DNA of 64,000 nt from positions 50,515,891 through 50,579,890 of the forward strand of contig JALGPY010000003.1 in NCBI GenBank assembly GCA_023055425.1. Reading direction: 5' to 3'. Positions 10,528 to 21,300 of the stretch are shown here, in pieces. Source of the DNA: Linanthus parryae (taxonomy: Eukaryota > Streptophyta > Magnoliopsida > Ericales > Polemoniaceae). Both the position numbers and the translations under genes were made by a program. The notes beneath the pieces are model-generated. The model ran no database searches, was not told the DNA's origin, and saw only the letters and a program-made list of their open reading frames with translations. How positions within the stretch are numbered: the first letter of the stretch is position 1; every line of letters begins with the position of its first letter.

Positions 10528-13085
10528 TTATGCAATCTCAACTTGGCGAACACTCCACTTGTTAAGCCAGCGTGGATTCTTGCTGCTAGATGGAGCCAAG
10601 CGGAAATAGAATCGTTTGTCTACCGCTGCATCATTCGCCTTGGACAACACATCGCTCTGTTCCTGCATAGCAATACAAGACGACTATATTAATTAACATC
10701 CCATGGAATCAGCCGCATCTCGACTCAAGACTGAGAAATATGGACCTAGTTAGCTTACATCTGGAGTCATTGCAGACAGGATGACCGCACTCTTATTTAG
10801 CACTGTTTCAACGGCATGTCCAAAGATAGCAACCTCAAGTTCACCACTGCCATCACCAATTCGAACTCCAAGGCGCCCCCTGCACGATATCAATTTGTTT
10901 ACATCGCAATTAGAAATCATATACTTACATGAGAAAGACCCCATTGCTCACAAATGGATTATTGTGTATGCAGCCATAGATCACATGAGTCATTGAATTG
11001 ACAAACAATAACTTTGAAAAAATTATGTGAGATTGAACACGGCATACCATGGTGCAGAAATGCAATCACTTTTTTCACAGCCTGGGCAAGCAAATACTTC
11101 GCCTAGCACGTGGTTAGTAGCCCGGTTGCATTTGTTGCATGCGGTATACCACGGCCGCTGACTACATGGTGCTACAACAACAGACACTCTCACCCAGACT
11201 TCATCAAAACCAGCCTGCTGCAATGCAAGATAACATTAATTCAGTCGGGAATATCATAGATAAATTTGCACACGATTACAATGCTAGACAGGACAAGTTA
11301 CCGGACTACTTGGTAAGTCTGCAATCCTCACAAGTTTGAACTCAGATGTAGAAGTATTGACAACTTTCTTTTTTAGTAACATCTCAGGGTCACTAATAGC
11401 ATCAATTTTCTCGTAGTTAGCATCACGCCTGCAATGTCTTTAGATTGTTAACATAAACTATCATACGACAACCTATGCACTACATATAGGTAGATAATGA
11501 AGGCAGTTTACCAATCCGACAATTCATCAACCCGTGCATCAGGAACATCAGTCAAGAACATTGTAGACATAGTAGTTTTCAAGGAGAATCCTGGGAGACA
11601 CAAGCAAAACCATTTATGAACATAACAGTAGGTGCAAACATAACATATCATGCGTCAACATTTCAGCAAAAGACAGCATGTTCATACCTGAGTATTTCGA
11701 TGCCACAACATTAGTGACGATGACCACCGGCTGGGACTTTGCTAACTTGGCCAGTTTTTCTGCATCAGTGGTTGCAATCTCATCCCAAGCTGAAAGGCAC
11801 ACTGGACTCAAACTGTTTGGCAAGGCAAATGAAGTTAGAGAAAACAGCAAATAAATAGAGTGGATAAGATTCAGCAAGGGGAAGAGGAAAGACACCACAT
11901 GATATCATCGATTACACAGCAATTTTCAGCATCATAAACAACTAAAGACATCTTACATATATATAACATGTATATTTCATATCTGAATTCCATACCAGTA
12001 TGAACAAAACAAAATTGATGGATCAAAGGAACATACAACTGTTGTACATGCTCATATTAATTTATCAGGCAAATCAAGAATATCTTTATTGCATACACTG
12101 ATGGTTGATTCCTCATAGGTCACATTGTACAAGCTTAATGTTGATCTGAGATGCTTTCGCTCTTCTATTACTTTACAAATTATAACAAAGCAATATTTGC
12201 AGTGTAGGAAACAATATTAAACTATATTATCGTTTCAAGAACTTCCACTGCCTATAATGTGATCATAACTAACTAACAAAAATAGGCGCAGAACAGTATA
12301 TTAGAAGTAAGCAAGGCACATCCAAGAACTTACGTATCGTCGACAACAACTATATCTCGAACCTTCGAACGAGCAATCGAATCCTTCCATGGCACTGTTT
12401 TCGGCGACATGACAGCTACGACTATCACTGCAACATCTGCACATGGATACATATATTGTGAAGATGTAAATTTTGATGGAACAAAGAAACATAGCCACGA
12501 CAAGCACAGCAATAACAAGCACAACTAAATACGAGCAACGCATTAAAAAACTCAGCAAGCGATGCAATGCTAAAATATTGAGGGAAACTACCAAATTTGT
12601 CAGGTTTCCCGATGAGATCGCGGGCGTCAGTCAGATTCTTGAAATTGAACGTATTAGCTCCCCCCTCATCTGCAGCATCTTCAACTGGTACAATTTTCAT
12701 CTGAGCATCCAGAACAAGGACATAATCGTGGTCAATGTAGCGATGTTGCGGGTTAACACGGCGTACAGCTCCGTCACTGAACCAGTATGAATGATATGGA
12801 TGCAGCTGTTTGGCAAATGTTTCAATTTCACCGTCAAAAGCTGTGGCTTGTATCTTTTTACCCTGCGCAGCACAAAGCAGGTAATGATGATTATGACACA
12901 GGTTTTGGATGAGGTCAGTGTACTACTCGCTAACTAACCTCGCTATCACAAAGGACATATCGCTGATACTTAGTGTTGCCAAAACGAGCTGTTGTCGCAC
13001 GGTACTTCTCAACAACACGAAGTTTAAGCTTCCATTCTTTCAATTGATCAGTCAGGGCAGATAACTTCAGCATATCACTTTCCAT
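10528..13085 (-). CDS. RPA1-like single-stranded DNA-binding protein
   Basis: Exons read on the minus strand: 13085-12939, 12862-12592, 12436-12334, 11789-11688, 11590-11512, 11428-11302, 11217-11048, 10879-10759 and 10662-10528 (TAA). They encode about 420 residues. Domain A: GKKIQATAFDGEIETFAKQL to IDHDYVLVLDA. Domain B: VVAVMSPKTVPWKDSIAR, WDEIATTDAEKLAKLA, PVVIVTNVVASKYSG, FLTDVPDARVDELSDW. Domain C: ACNKC and ACPGC zinc pairs (C-X2-C-X13-C-X2-C), then VRIGDGSGELEVAIFGHAVE. This is the triple OB-fold plan of replication protein A large subunits, without the N-terminal recruitment domain. RPA-like genes of this shape are known cargo of plant Helitrons, and a Helitron helicase remnant lies just upstream. 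The junction between the exons ending at 12334 and starting at 11789 does not keep frame directly. A tiny exon near 12145-12131 or a disabling change must be assumed. Confidence 0.75.
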
Positions 13086-13356
13086 CCCTAGTTTACAACA
13101 GCAATACACAAACAGCGTATATAAGCACCACATTTGTAGTTACATGCCTTTCATATCGTAAAAAAACTCGATGCATAATCACGCAATAGTTTAACTTTGC
13201 AGCAAGTACATTTGATATAGCAAGATCAATCGAACAATAAATATAAACCACAATAATGCAGCCAGACAAGATTATAGCAAGCACATATTCGGGGCCATAA
13301 TTTCATGTGTCGTATTTCCAGTGGCACGGACAAAAGCACGACCAAAAATAAGGAAA

Positions 13357-13402
<46 letters not shown>

Positions 13403-13510
13403 ACACACACAAAAGATAATAATAACAATAATAATAATAATAAAACAAAAAATATTATATATATACGCGTGCATATATATAGTATATGCTATTCCTATTG
13501 TGAATCAATA
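13086..13510. repeat. A-run and AAT/AT microsatellite spacer
   Basis: A run of nearly 40 A at about 13363-13400 is followed by ACAC, then AAT repeats to about 13443 and an AT-rich tract. It separates the Helitron helicase remnant from the RPA1-like gene. No gene. Confidence 0.7.
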
Positions 13511-14172
13511 TTATAATTGCCCGGATGCTCGACGTAGCAGATGTTTGTACACAACATCCTGGGTACTGTCAACAGTTTGGATATTATCAAGTGGATGTAT
13601 TAAAATTTTCACTGTCGCAGACAACGTTGCTCGAGATAATGCAACATAGAGTTGACCGTACAAGAATACTGGTTGAGGAAGATAAATACCAACATGCTGC
13701 AAAGTTTGGCCTAGGGACTTATTAATTGTCATAGCAAAGCATAGTCGGACCAGGAATTGTTTTCTTTCAAACTCAACTGGGGACTTATCTGTCTCAGATG
13801 GCCTGAGTAGTATCCGAGGTATGAAGACATCTTTCCCTTTATTGTGTCCTATAGCTATTTCAGCATGTATGATATTAGGAAGGAGATTTTTACAAATGAG
13901 TTTAATACCATTAGGCAGCCCGGCAGATGAATCCAAATTTCGTGACAACATCACAAGACAACCACATTTTAAGCATGGCTCATAAGGAGGCACTTCATTA
14001 GGTGTAAGAGTATGTAAAAAACTCCAAAGAATGGTTATCTCGGCTACCAGGAAGACAATGATCAAAACTTGTGTAGACATGTGTGTTACCAGGGAATCTA
14101 CCAAGTAAAATTTGATTCAGTAAATTAACACAATCATTTCTTGACATCGCCGGCAAAGAAATGGCCGAACTG
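13511..14172 (-). pseudogene. Helitron PIF1-type helicase, C-terminal remnant
   Basis: Two frames together cover the C-terminal part of a Helitron helicase. The first (about 14172-14022) reads VNLLNQILLGRFPGNTHVY. After a shift near the A6 run at 14016-14021, the second reads FLHTLTPNEVPPYE, LPNGIKLICKNL, FAMTINKSLGQTL, LYVALSRATLSATVKILIHP and stops at 13511. FAMTINKS-GQTL and LYVALSRA are the conserved late motifs of PIF1-family helicases. The usual glutamine of KSQGQTL is leucine here. The N-terminal helicase motifs and the Rep domain are missing from this strand, so it cannot drive transposition. Confidence 0.8.
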
Positions 14173-14177
14173 TTGAG

Positions 14178-14549
14178 GTGAGAGGGCAAACATTGGACAA
14201 CAGGTGGGTTGTGCCATATAATCCTTACTTGCTTGCTAAGTATGACTGCCATATAAATGTGGAAATATGCTCAACCATAAAGGCTGTAAAATATCTGTAC
14301 AAATATATATACAAAGGTCACAACAGAGTTGTGTTTCAAGTGATATCGGAGCAGAAGGGTTGCATAGATGAAATAAAGGCTTTTCAGTCTGCTAGATGGA
14401 TTTCCCCGCCTGAGGCTGCTTGGCGTATCTTCAAGTTTCCTTTGAATGAGATGTATCCTCATGTCACTGTCCTCCAGCTTCATCTACCTGGAATGCAGTC
14501 CACTGCATTCAACAAATATACAAAACTTGCAGATAACAGGTTACAGTAA
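14178..14549 (+). pseudogene. Helitron Rep-region fragment, inverted
   Basis: The frame reads LDNRWVVPYNPYLLAKYDC, HINVEICSTIKAVKYLYKYI, YKGHNRVV and ISPPEAAWRIFKFPL. This is the conserved stretch following the HUH Rep catalytic motif in plant Helitron RepHel proteins. The HUH motif is absent upstream and the frame ends shortly after the conserved block. It lies head to head with the helicase remnant on the opposite strand, with the junction at about 14172-14178. That means an inversion or the joining of two Helitron fragments. Confidence 0.8.
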
Positions 14550-15251
14550 AGCTAGAGAAGAGGCTCAGATCTCTGACTGCAATCAGACAGTGGTGATTCA
14601 GGGGCATGGCTGCAACAAGTTGCCCTGCCAAGACAAGAATCGAATTGTAGTCTGAGTCGCAGGCTCTAGAAAGGTATCATCACAGCCTCTTACAGCAACA
14701 TACCCCCACCTTTAGATATAGTGAGACACCAACACTCAACACAAAAGGCAAACACTAATATGAACACTGTAGCAGAGACGAGACGCTGACTTGTAGCCCA
14801 GCTGGAAGGCCAACCCTTCCTTTTAATACAAGTAGATAGATAAGCTCCAAAACAATCACAGTTCATAGACAACACATATCCTTCAAGTTAAATGGCAGAA
14901 ATGCATCTGCAATAAAGCGGGCATCATCCATTGATACAGTACATAGAAATGGCAATTCGGCGCTCGGATATGCAATGCAAAGTCCCCATGAAATCTCTAA
15001 GATTACTATGACAAAGAATGCGCGATCAAGTGCAAAGGTAGCCAGCTAAAATCTTCGCATCCATTGTATCGACACTGCCACCGCTTTGTATTTATCATTA
15101 CATAGGGGTGAAGTCATTGCATAATAATATACCACGAAAGAACTAACCCAACTATTCTCCTCTTTTGGAAAATTCTACGCCTATTATTGTTACTCTGTTA
15201 GGAAATGACTTGAATCCGTCCTCGTGCCATGTTTTATACCGTTACAGTTGC
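14550..15251. other. No gene recognised
   Basis: A non-coding stretch between the Rep fragment and the tandem repeat. It contains no long frame with recognisable similarity and is presumed to be Helitron interior. Confidence 0.4.
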
Positions 15252-16258
15252 AGGCATTTAGAAACTACAGGCCACACACTACATAAACACACAAACATCA
15301 ACTAACTTCAACCACTGTAACAACATCACAGACACAAAATCTATACCAAATAACCAAGCAGTAAACAAACCATATTTCCACCGCAAATTCTCAGTCGCAC
15401 CATCAATCCAGATTACACAGGATTTATACCGATTCCAACCTGACCAAGATACCTCATTATTAAAATAAGGGGACCAGTTTAAGACACTGAACCACCATTA
15501 CACATTAAAGCAGGTAAAAGTAACTAAACCAAACAAACAAACTAAAAACCAAAGGCATGGGAAGACACAAATCCCACACGCTGGCAAACCAAAACATACA
15601 CACGTCAACAAACAACAGGCATGAAACTAAACACACACTACCAACTCTAACAGATATGACCATACCAGATAAGCAATCAGACGGAGGCCCACCATCCGCA
15701 TTTTCCAACCGCGATCTACTCGTCGGCCGAAGAGCCGGGGCAGGACTGTTAACTTCTGCAGATAATCCTGAACCGCGTGCTAGCTCCTCCCCCACTAAAC
15801 CCCGGCGAGTACGTTTCCCAAGACTACCTGTAGGCATTTAGAAACCACAAGCCAAACACTACAAAAAGACACAAACATCAATTAGCTTCAACCACGATGA
15901 CAACATCACAGACACAAAAACTACACCAACTAACCAAGCAGTAGACAAACCACATTTACACCGCAAATACTCAGTCGCACCATCAATCCAGATTACACAT
16001 GATCTATACCGATTCCAACGTGTCCGAGATGCCTCATTACTAAAAGAAACGCACCAGCTTAAGACACTGAGCCAGCATTACACATCAAACCAGGTAAAAT
16101 TAACTCAACCAAACAAACAAACAAAAAAACCAAAGAGATGGCAAGACACAAATCCCAGACGCTAGCAAGCCAGAACAGAAACTCAGCAACAAACAACAAG
16201 CATGAACAAAACACACAATGCCAACTCCAACAGATATGACCATACCAGATAAGCGATC
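15252..16258. repeat. Two tandem 427-bp repeats with a 153-bp spacer
   Basis: 15252-15678 and 15832-16258 are diverged copies of the same sequence in the same orientation, both 427 bp by my count. Shared words include TCAGTCGCACCATCAATCCA and GATATGACCATACCAGATAA. On the minus strand each copy starts with GGTATGGTC, which looks like an intron donor following an open segment, so the duplicated unit may be an intron plus its exon border. Confidence 0.75.
15680..15837 (-). other. Possible exon, Arg-rich N-terminus
   Basis: The minus strand reads from ATG at 15837 MPTGSLGKRTRRGLVGEE onwards for about 52 codons to a GTATGG donor. It is more GC-rich than its surroundings and is framed by the tandem repeats. 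It may be the first coding exon of a gene in the 5' part of the Helitron. No domain is recognised and no acceptor exon is proven. Confidence 0.3.
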
Positions 16259-17956
16259 ACAACAAATTCCTTGCTCAACCAACAGCCGATCAACCTGCAA
16301 ACACCAACACTGAATGTAAGCAAATGTGAATCATACTAACCAAGCATCATCTTGACAACTGGCTACAACCACCACATGCAGAGCCTATACGTACATATAG
16401 CACACTTCTACATGCAGTAATAACACCATTAGCCAACAAAAAAACCCCAGAACACACACATGCAAGCAATCAAACCATATAGAAATACCTATTTCTTAAT
16501 CATCATCATAAAAAACACACATGCAAGTAAGTATTACAACAACCCACATGGCAGAGTAAATATTCAATCCACAACCAACCAAATAAACCCCCCAACCCCA
16601 ACCACCAACTGCCCGGAAAAAAGAAAAAAGTAAAACCCAATTCAAAAAACCAAATTCAACAACCCCACACAACCTGACAAACCGATACACACACCAAGTA
16701 CCGGATAACGCACAACCCACCATACCAATTTCCGGCAGCCGGCGAAAACAAAACCCACAAACCGTAGAAAACACGAAGACGAAGAGAGACGAAAGAACTA
16801 ACCTGGTGACAATAAATCAGCAAATGACACAAACATCAGAGGAGCCTTCTCCCACATTCTTAAGAATAAATGGCAAAAAGTCGACACCTGTCCCACTAAC
16901 GATTGCCGGAGACCAGCCACAGCTACTCGGAGCATCGCCACCTGTCCCACCAAGAAGATCACCGACTAAGAAGTTCATGCACCACAGCACAGACCAACCA
17001 GAGACATTTCAAAAGACAAAAACGCCCTCCAACCACAGCCTATCCACTCCACGTCAGCAAGGGCATAACCGACCTTTTCTACACGTCACAATTACGTAGG
17101 CATTTCGCTGGCACTTGGTCCGAATTGGCAGCACGTAATTGGACCACCACTGCCACGCAAACCGGCCGTAACTTCTTTTATATAGGTAGTAGGATAACAT
17201 ACTTAACGAACAATCTCTCTAAATAATTCTCACGTTGTACGCAACCATCAAAATATGAATATAAAATTGAAGAACTAATAGGAGTTTAGACAGAAATGAA
17301 TTGTTTTGTTTGCTTGGATGAACTGTTTACTCCTAAATTGAATATTAACATTTGTTGGAGAAGATTAGTAAATCATCTAGAAACGACCAACCACCAAATA
17401 GAAAAGAAAAAGCTCCTAAAAACATACGAATAGTAAAAGAGTAAGACTCAAAACTCAACTACCACTAAATTTTCAAAAGTCAAGGTGCAGTGGTTAAACT
17501 ACTACAAACTTTTTCAATAAATAATGTCGAATGTATTATTAATAATAAGTTAAAGATTTTAGACGGGAATTGAGAGCATGTTTGGTATCAGCTGAAAATC
17601 TCAATAATCAGCTGAAAAGAATATGAAAAGAAAATTCAACTTAACTAAGAATCACAATCTGTTTGGTAAAAACTGAAATTATTGATTACTAACTTGATTC
17701 ATTTAATAAAATTTAAAGAGCTCCAAATTCAAATAATTGGATACTACTATTTATAAATAAACTGTGATCATGCTAATGTAAAAAAAAATCAAAATGGACA
17801 GATACATATTCCACAAAATGCATGTGAATATGGCTTATTGGTTGGAGTTCATTTTTTTCCGGTTTACTTATATTTTATACAAAACATGGGTTTTTCATAA
17901 GTTGCTAAAGATGCTTGCATCTCACTTTTGCATATATACTTCACATATGTATGAAA

Positions 17957-18779
17957 CTAGTGTATAACCCGTGCCCGAGGGCACGATCCCACGAAAAATA
18001 TGACCACTTCAAATTTTAATGGCGGAGATTGTCTTATTATGAAGTATTTGGTTCGCAGTATATGGCGAGGATACACTATTCCACATGTCACATTTTGGGA
18101 TAGCTTATTCCCCATAGTAGCTTATTATGTAGATGTACAAAATAAAATATACGGTTGGAACTAACACCACAAATGCATGTTATGTAATAGGCTTAATTGC
18201 ACATTGCATAACTCTAATATATCAAAATCGCATGATTGTAATCCCCTGTTCTAAAACTATCTGATTGTATCCCCCGTTTGTAAAGTTTCAATCATGTTGA
18301 AACTGGTAAAAACATTCCATCCAAACACTAACTCCATAAACGGGTGAAATCGTCAATGATTATAGTATGCTAATAATATTAATACAGTGAAAAAAAATAA
18401 GATCAAGATAGTTGTCCTTTTGTGTAAAAAAAACTCTCCTCTTTTCTAAAAAAAATAACTGCTCTCTGCCTTGCTCGATCTTTCAATATTAAAATGTATA
18501 ATTTTGTAAATTTTGCCCAATTTACTGCAAATCATGATTTTGTAGTACGGATTCTACTAGTGTAGTTTATTTTTTATGATTTCATAATTATAGAATAATT
18601 TATTAAATTAATTTAAATATGTAAAAAAGATAGACAAATAAAATTTGTATACCTACTTTATTATTAATTATTAATGAAAAGGAAAATGCTGTTTTGCAAA
18701 ATGTATGTGCATATAAATCGTCTACGAGAGTTACTTTTTCACTCTCTTCTATATAGTTTATATAAATTGTGGGTAATGA
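17957..18779 (-). mobile_element. Non-autonomous Helitron, copy A
   Basis: In minus orientation the 3' end is a perfect 7-bp hairpin (CGTGCCC at 70-76 and GGGCACG at 79-85 of the 17900s, 2-nt loop). Nine bases and a terminal CTAG follow, then a host T, all diagnostic of Helitrons. The 5' end is assigned to TCATTACCC at 18779 because it is followed by the usual TATATAAA-rich stretch. That end is less certain than the 3' end. It is non-coding and the same insertion is present in copy B, so it predates the duplication. Confidence 0.7.
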
Positions 18780-18905
18780 TTCTTACAAAGTAGAAAATGA
18801 TTCTTACAAAGTCACTACTATCATTTGTGCAATTTCATTAGTCAGTAGATGCATAAATAATGTTAGTGATTTTGTAAGAATAATTTTCTGCTTTGTAAGA
18901 ATCAA
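18777..18905. mobile_element. Hairpin (MITE-like) element, copy A
   Basis: About 41-base inverted arms (18777-18817 and 18865-18905) each contain two GATTCTTACAAA-type words. The spacer is under 50 bases. The left arm touches the Helitron 5' end. The same structure is at 42694-42822. No transposase and no clear target duplication. Confidence 0.55.
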
Positions 18906-19165
18906 TCCCCTGAATTGTGATTGCATTAGCTGAGTGGAGATGCTCAAAGAGATGCACAAGTCCCGGTTTGTACCCAAACCACACAATATGTAAAAAAAAA
19001 AACTGAAGTAATTCCACTTGGACAACCATGAATGGGTTGTATAGATGAACTTGTTTACTCCTAAATTGAATATTAGTATGTGTTGGAGAAGGTAATGCAG
19101 TACAGAGTACAGTCTAATATCGTTACTCCAGAAAACCAAACTTGCTTACATTCATTAATCTTCAC

Positions 19166-19175
19166 TATATATTTA
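19166..19175 (+). promoter_or_regulatory. TATA box of UGT copy A
   Basis: TATATATTTA lies 57 bases before the UGT start and is conserved at the same place in copy B. A two-codon upstream ORF (ATGAACTAA, 19199-19207) follows it. Confidence 0.55.
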
Positions 19176-19231
19176 GCCAAGGGCTTATTAGCACCACCAT
19201 GAACTAATCCTCAATTAAGAGACAGAGAAAG

Positions 19232-20629
19232 ATGGCTAGCTCACAAAGTGATCCTTCAGCTCATGTTGTCCTATTCCCATTCATGTCTATAAGCCACACC
19301 ACCCCAGTTCTCCACCTAGCTCGCCTCCTCCTCCATCGCCGCCACATCGCCGTCACCATCATCACCACCCCAGCCAACCGTCCTTTCATTTCTCAATCCC
19401 TCTCCGACACCGCCGCCGCCATAATCGACCTCCCATTCCCGGAGAACATCCCCGGCATACCCGCCGGAGTGGAGAACCTCGACAAACTCCCTTCCAAGTC
19501 TCTACTCCCCCAGTTCGCCGCCGCCACAGAACTGATGCAGACCAGCTTCGAAACCGCAATTGGGTCTCTGCCACGTGTCAGCTGCATCATCTCCGACGGC
19601 TTCCTCAGCTGGACCGTCGACTCGGCTGCCAAATTCAAAATCCCCCGGTTCGCCTTCTACAACATGTGCAGTTATGCAACGACCATTTCACGAACCGTCT
19701 CAACGGACCGGTTATTCGAAGGACCCGAGTCAGACGACGAACCGGTTCTCATTCCTGCCTTCCCTTGGTTAAATCTTACCCGAAACGACTTAGCCGAACC
19801 GTTTAATAAACGTGAACCGGACCGGACGCAGTCCGGTCTTGCCGTTACTGCTATCGCCGCTACCCACAGAAGCTACGGTCTAATCGTCAACAGCTTCTAC
19901 GAGTTGGAACCGGTGTTTATGGATTACTGGAACAAGGAGTTCACACCAAAGGCCTGGTGTGTCGGACCGTTCTGCTTAGCCGAACCGGACCGCCGGTTCA
20001 GCGGAGAGGCTAAACAGAACCCGGTCTGGCTGAGTTGGCTCGACCGGAAGAAAGCAGAGGGAAAACCGGTTCTGTACGTCGCTTTCGGGACCCAAGCGGA
20101 GATCTCCCCGGAGCAACTAAACGAAATCGCCGTCGGACTGGAGGAGTCAAAGGTTAATTTTCTGTGGGTGCTGAGGACTGGAGGTGAGATCGAAGGGGGT
20201 TTCGGGGAAAGAGGAATGATAGTGAGAGATTGGGGAGATCAGAGGGTGGTTCTGAAGCACGAGGCAGTGAAGGGGTTTCTGAGTCATTGTGGGTGGAACT
20301 CGACTTTGGAGGGGATCTGTGCCGGAGTTCCGATTTTGGCGTGGCCGATGATGGCGGAGCAGCATCTGAATGCGAGGATGGTGGTGGAGGAGATTAAGAT
20401 TGGGTTGAGAGTGGAGACGACTGATGGGTCTCTGAGGGGGTTTGTGAGGAGTGATGGGTTGAAGAAGATGGTTAAGGAGTTGATGGAGGGGGAGACGGCG
20501 ATGGGGTTGAGGAAGAAAGCGGAGGAGGTGAGTACGGCGGCGAGGATGGCGGTGGAGAAGGACGGGTCGTCGTGGAAGACGTTGAACCAACTCATTGACG
20601 ATGTCATGGTCCTTCGGGGAGACATGTAG
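19232..20629 (+). CDS. UDP-glycosyltransferase, UGT90A-like, copy A
   Basis: An intronless 465-residue family-1 plant glycosyltransferase, the usual length. It transfers a sugar from a UDP-sugar to a small acceptor in the cytosol. The catalytic histidine is H22 in ISHTTP and the partner aspartate is D122 in ISDGF. The PSPG donor-binding box runs from W334 to Q377 (44 residues) with HCGWNSTLEG inside. The terminal Gln is typical of UDP-glucose preference. The N-terminal block LPFPENIPGIPAGVENLDKL and AFGTQAEISPEQLNEIA resemble the UGT90A group from memory of that family. The acceptor is unknown. The start is the first ATG after a conserved TATA box, and the N-terminus aligns with copy B. No lesion is seen. 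Confidence 0.92.
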   Translation: MASSQSDPSAHVVLFPFMSISHTTPVLHLARLLLHRRHIAVTIITTPANRPFISQSLSDTAAAIIDLPFPENIPGIPAGVENLDKLPSKSLLPQFAAATELMQTSFETAIGSLPRVSCIISDGFLSWTVDSAAKFKIPRFAFYNMCSYATTISRTVSTDRLFEGPESDDEPVLIPAFPWLNLTRNDLAEPFNKREPDRTQSGLAVTAIAATHRSYGLIVNSFYELEPVFMDYWNKEFTPKAWCVGPFCLAEPDRRFSGEAKQNPVWLSWLDRKKAEGKPVLYVAFGTQAEISPEQLNEIAVGLEESKVNFLWVLRTGGEIEGGFGERGMIVRDWGDQRVVLKHEAVKGFLSHCGWNSTLEGICAGVPILAWPMMAEQHLNARMVVEEIKIGLRVETTDGSLRGFVRSDGLKKMVKELMEGETAMGLRKKAEEVSTAARMAVEKDGSSWKTLNQLIDDVMVLRGDM

Positions 20630-20765
20630 TTTTTTTAGTTCAACAAAATTTGATTTTCATTTCATAATATTAGGCTTCTTCCACCTTAAGATCAATTCAC
20701 ATCATAGTCCAAAGTGTGAATGAATAACCCTAGTAGATTCAGAATGTGTAAGAGCATCTTCACCC

Positions 20766-21300
20766 GCATGGGGGAAGGGATGGGGAAAACCTTATAAAAT
20801 GGTACTAGGGTTGTAACGAAAATCGAATAAATCGGTCAAACCGACCGAACCAAACTAAAATGCTTGGTTTTGGAATTTTTTTAGATGTTTGGTTTATCAA
20901 CGGTTGTTGATCCGTTTGAGGAGATCATTGGCGCCGGTTTGTGGGTTTGTGATTCATAAGACGACGAGGAGACGGAGTCCGTCGTCTTTCAGATCCATTT
21001 ACATCCGGCAATCCAAGCCTGATTGACGGTGGCAATTTGAAGGAGGACCCTGTATATCTAAGTGACGCCGATCCAAAAGAGAAATTTCATGCTGAATACC
21101 AAAAAAAATATTAATGGGGTGCTTCAGATCCTTCTACCCAAATGCTTCGAAACTGGAGGGAGGTTCTTCTTAAATCCTTCTCTTTAATTAAAGAAAGTGT
21201 TTGTGATGATGCATGCTTCAGATCTAGGGTTTCTTTACGAAGATATGAACTACGGTTTCTGGGTTACTTGTTCGTATCTAGGGTTTCTGTATTCATATGA
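20766..21300. other. Non-coding 3' flank
   Basis: Beyond the duplicated flank there is no recognisable gene. A stretch around 20810-20880 (AGGGTTGTAACGAAAATCG, then CGGTCAAACCGACCG) resembles the end of a small DNA transposon but no matching end was found. Confidence 0.3.

Larger units (their letters stand above)
10528..17194 (-). mobile_element. Helitron, degraded, 5' terminus at 17194
   Basis: Read on the minus strand, the element begins TCCTACTACCTATATAAAAG at 17194, the typical plant Helitron 5' end (TC plus a CTACTA/TATAAAAG stretch). It sits after a host A, as expected for insertion between A and T. Inside lie the Rep/helicase remnants and the RPA1-like gene. The homology shared with the second UGT locus (41.1 kb) begins at the first base outside this end, which supports the boundary. 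A 3' end (hairpin plus CTRR) was not found, so the left limit given is only the RPA gene's stop. The element may extend further left and include the B3 and RNase H-like genes. Confidence 0.6.
17195..20765. repeat. Segmental duplication, copy A (UGT locus)
   Basis: This stretch is closely matched by 41104-46225: about 2 kb upstream, the UGT coding region and the 3' flank through AATGTGTAAG-GCATCT. Copy A lacks three insertions present in copy B. Its left end is flush with a Helitron terminus. Confidence 0.9.

Noticed and set aside
20147..20625. Long minus-strand frames opposite the UGT genes (also 44046-44744)
   Set aside because: These are antisense shadows of GC-rich coding sequence. They are His/Arg/Pro-rich with no domain.
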